Source: Lachnospiraceae bacterium UBA1258 (GTDB taxonomy: Bacteria; Bacillota; Clostridia; Lachnospirales; Lachnospiraceae). From it: DNA of 7,131 nt. Position numbers and translations under genes: made by a program. Below are positions 6,283 through 7,131 of the stretch, piece after piece; positions within the stretch are counted from its first letter, which is position 1; every line of letters begins with the position of its first letter. The notes under the pieces are model-generated. The model did no database searches. It saw only the letters and a list, made by a program, of their open reading frames with translations, and was not told where the DNA came from. The stretch is taken from NCBI GenBank assembly GCA_002308235.1, contig DBVS01000127.1, positions 10,254-17,384 on the forward strand, given 5' to 3'.

Positions 6283-6684
6283 TTATTCTTTTACGCTCAA
6301 TCGTACAAGCGCCCTGTGAAGTTTTGCCTCCGCCAGTCGCAATTCCCTGTCGCTTAAGTTATCTCTTGCAAGAATCTCTTCAGCTTTGGCCTTGGCTGCT
6401 TTGGCACGTTCCACATCGATGTCTTCCTTCCACTCCCATGTAGTGGCAAGAAGATGACACACCCCATCCATAACACTCAGCATTCCGCCGATACATGCGG
6501 CAGTTCTGCGAGTCCCGTCGGGAAGCACCACACAGGCCTCTCCCATTCCGAGAGCGGTGCAATAATTGCAATGGTCCGCCAGAATCGCCAGATCTCCGGT
6601 GATGCTTCGGCATTTGATACGCTCTGCTTCACCCTCATACATGAGACCGTCCGGCGTACCTATTCGTAATGAAAAGGTCTTCAT
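6283..6684 (-). CDS. atpC: F0F1 ATP synthase epsilon subunit
   Basis: This 133-residue protein, of normal length for the family, has an N-terminal beta-sandwich (about 1-85, with RIGTPDGLMYEGEAERI and the GGMLSVMDGV core). A C-terminal two-helix hairpin follows (about 88-133). Epsilon is part of the F1 central stalk at the cytoplasmic face of the membrane. It couples rotation to the c-ring and can inhibit ATP hydrolysis through its C-terminal helices. IDVERA at 89-94 fits the I/L-D-x-x-R-A ATP-binding motif known from Bacillus epsilon subunits. Six cysteines (25, 39, 42, 51, 64, 76) are unusually many. AGGAGG at 6691-6696 starts right after the atpD stop codon and six bases before this ATG. 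Translation is therefore probably coupled to atpD, with 12 bases between the genes. Confidence 0.95.
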   Translation of the reverse strand: MKTFSLRIGTPDGLMYEGEAERIKCRSITGDLAILADHCNYCTALGMGEACVVLPDGTRRTAACIGGMLSVMDGVCHLLATTWEWKEDIDVERAKAAKAKAEEILARDNLSDRELRLAEAKLHRALVRLSVKE

Positions 6685-6696
6685 AAACGGCCTCCT

Positions 6697-7131
6697 TTAC
6701 TGGTTCAGATTCTTCGCTTTTTCGAATACGTCGTCGATAGTACCTACCAACAGGAATGCACTCTCGGGAATGTCGTCGCACTCGCCGTCGAGGATCATCT
6801 TGAAGCCGCGGATGGTCTCCTTAAGAGGAACGTACTTGCCGGGAAGTCCGGTGAACTGTTCCGCAACAGAGAAGCTCTGGGAAAGGAAACGCTGAACCTT
6901 ACGTGCGCGGTTAACGGTCATCTTATCTTCTTCGGACAATTCATCCATACCCATGATGGCGATGATATCCTGAAGCTCTTTATATCTCTGGAGTACCTTC
7001 TGAACTCCGCGGGCAACCTCATAATGTTCCTGACCCACTACTTCGGGAGTAAGGATACGGGAAGTGGAATCAAGGGGATCCACTGCAGGGTATATACCCA
7101 TGGAAGCGATATCACGGGAAAGAACCGTGGT
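6697..7131 (-). CDS. atpD: F0F1 ATP synthase beta subunit, C-terminal 144 residues (gene truncated by the window edge)
   Basis: The frame is open to the right-hand edge, and the residues before the first in-window ATG (TTVLSRDIAS) continue the family sequence, so the start lies outside. The segment begins in the conserved LSRDIASMGIYPAVDPLDST region near the end of the nucleotide-binding domain. It contains the C-terminal helical domain with DELSEED (6925-6945), which contacts the gamma stalk and transmits rotation. VAEQFTGLPGKYV and the usual short C-terminus follow. The beta subunit carries the catalytic ATP sites of F1. It is co-transcribed with atpC in the standard order atpD-atpC. Identity is certain; only the extent is partial. 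Confidence 0.98.
   Translation of the reverse strand, partial: TTVLSRDIASMGIYPAVDPLDSTSRILTPEVVGQEHYEVARGVQKVLQRYKELQDIIAIMGMDELSEEDKMTVNRARKVQRFLSQSFSVAEQFTGLPGKYVPLKETIRGFKMILDGECDDIPESAFLLVGTIDDVFEKAKNLNQ

Noticed and set aside
6380..6613. Open frames in other frames of atpC (also 6454-6669 and 6566-6895 on the plus strand)
   Set aside because: They overlap atpC and atpD, whose identity is certain, and their sequences look like frame-shifted shadows.
1..7131. tRNA, rRNA, CRISPR arrays, insertion sequences, attachment sites
   Set aside because: No cloverleaf-like segment, no regularly spaced direct repeats, no transposase or integrase and no terminal inverted repeats were seen on reading both strands.

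Overview
The window looks like a chromosomal segment from a Gram-positive anaerobe of the Clostridia, most likely Lachnospiraceae or a close relative. The reasons are strong AGGAGG-type ribosome binding sites, simple hairpin-plus-T-run terminators, an ATP synthase beta/epsilon pair of Firmicutes type, an XRE regulator with a membrane C-terminus, a lipoteichoic-acid-synthase-like enzyme, and a WD40-like protein whose linker resembles clostridial TIR/STAND-type propeller proteins. The assignment below class level is inference from sequence style, not from a marker gene.

Layout, left to right. Bases 1-2490 (+) hold the 3' part of a large gene. It encodes a heptad-rich helix, a helical linker and a long beta-propeller region, and its N-terminal effector or signalling domain lies outside the window. 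It converges, with only 8 bases between stop codons, on 2499-3263 (-), an XRE-family helix-turn-helix regulator with four predicted membrane segments. A 133-base divergent control region (3264-3396) follows. It carries a good minus-strand promoter for the regulator, an extended -10 promoter for the plus-strand gene, and two inverted repeats that could be operators. The plus-strand gene, 3397-5355, encodes a polytopic LTA-synthase-family (sulfatase-fold) phosphotransferase with all the catalytic residues in place.

A bidirectional hairpin terminator (5368-5403) separates that gene from a minus-strand block, read right to left: atpD (beta subunit, partial, 6697-7131), atpC (epsilon subunit, 6283-6684), an intrinsic terminator (6245-6275), and an MscS-type mechanosensitive channel gene (5406-6230). 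The end of the F-type ATP synthase operon is therefore followed immediately by an osmotic-safety channel. The channel gene's ribosome binding site abuts the T-run of the atp terminator.

The ATP synthase and MscS genes are ordinary housekeeping functions. The parts most worth a second look are two. The first is the truncated propeller protein, whose missing N-terminus decides whether it is a TIR/STAND-type signalling or defence protein. The second is the divergent pair of a membrane-anchored XRE regulator and an LTA-synthase-like gene, which could be a small self-contained envelope-stress module. No tRNA, rRNA, CRISPR array, insertion sequence or phage gene was seen. No stretch over 300 bases lacks a gene.
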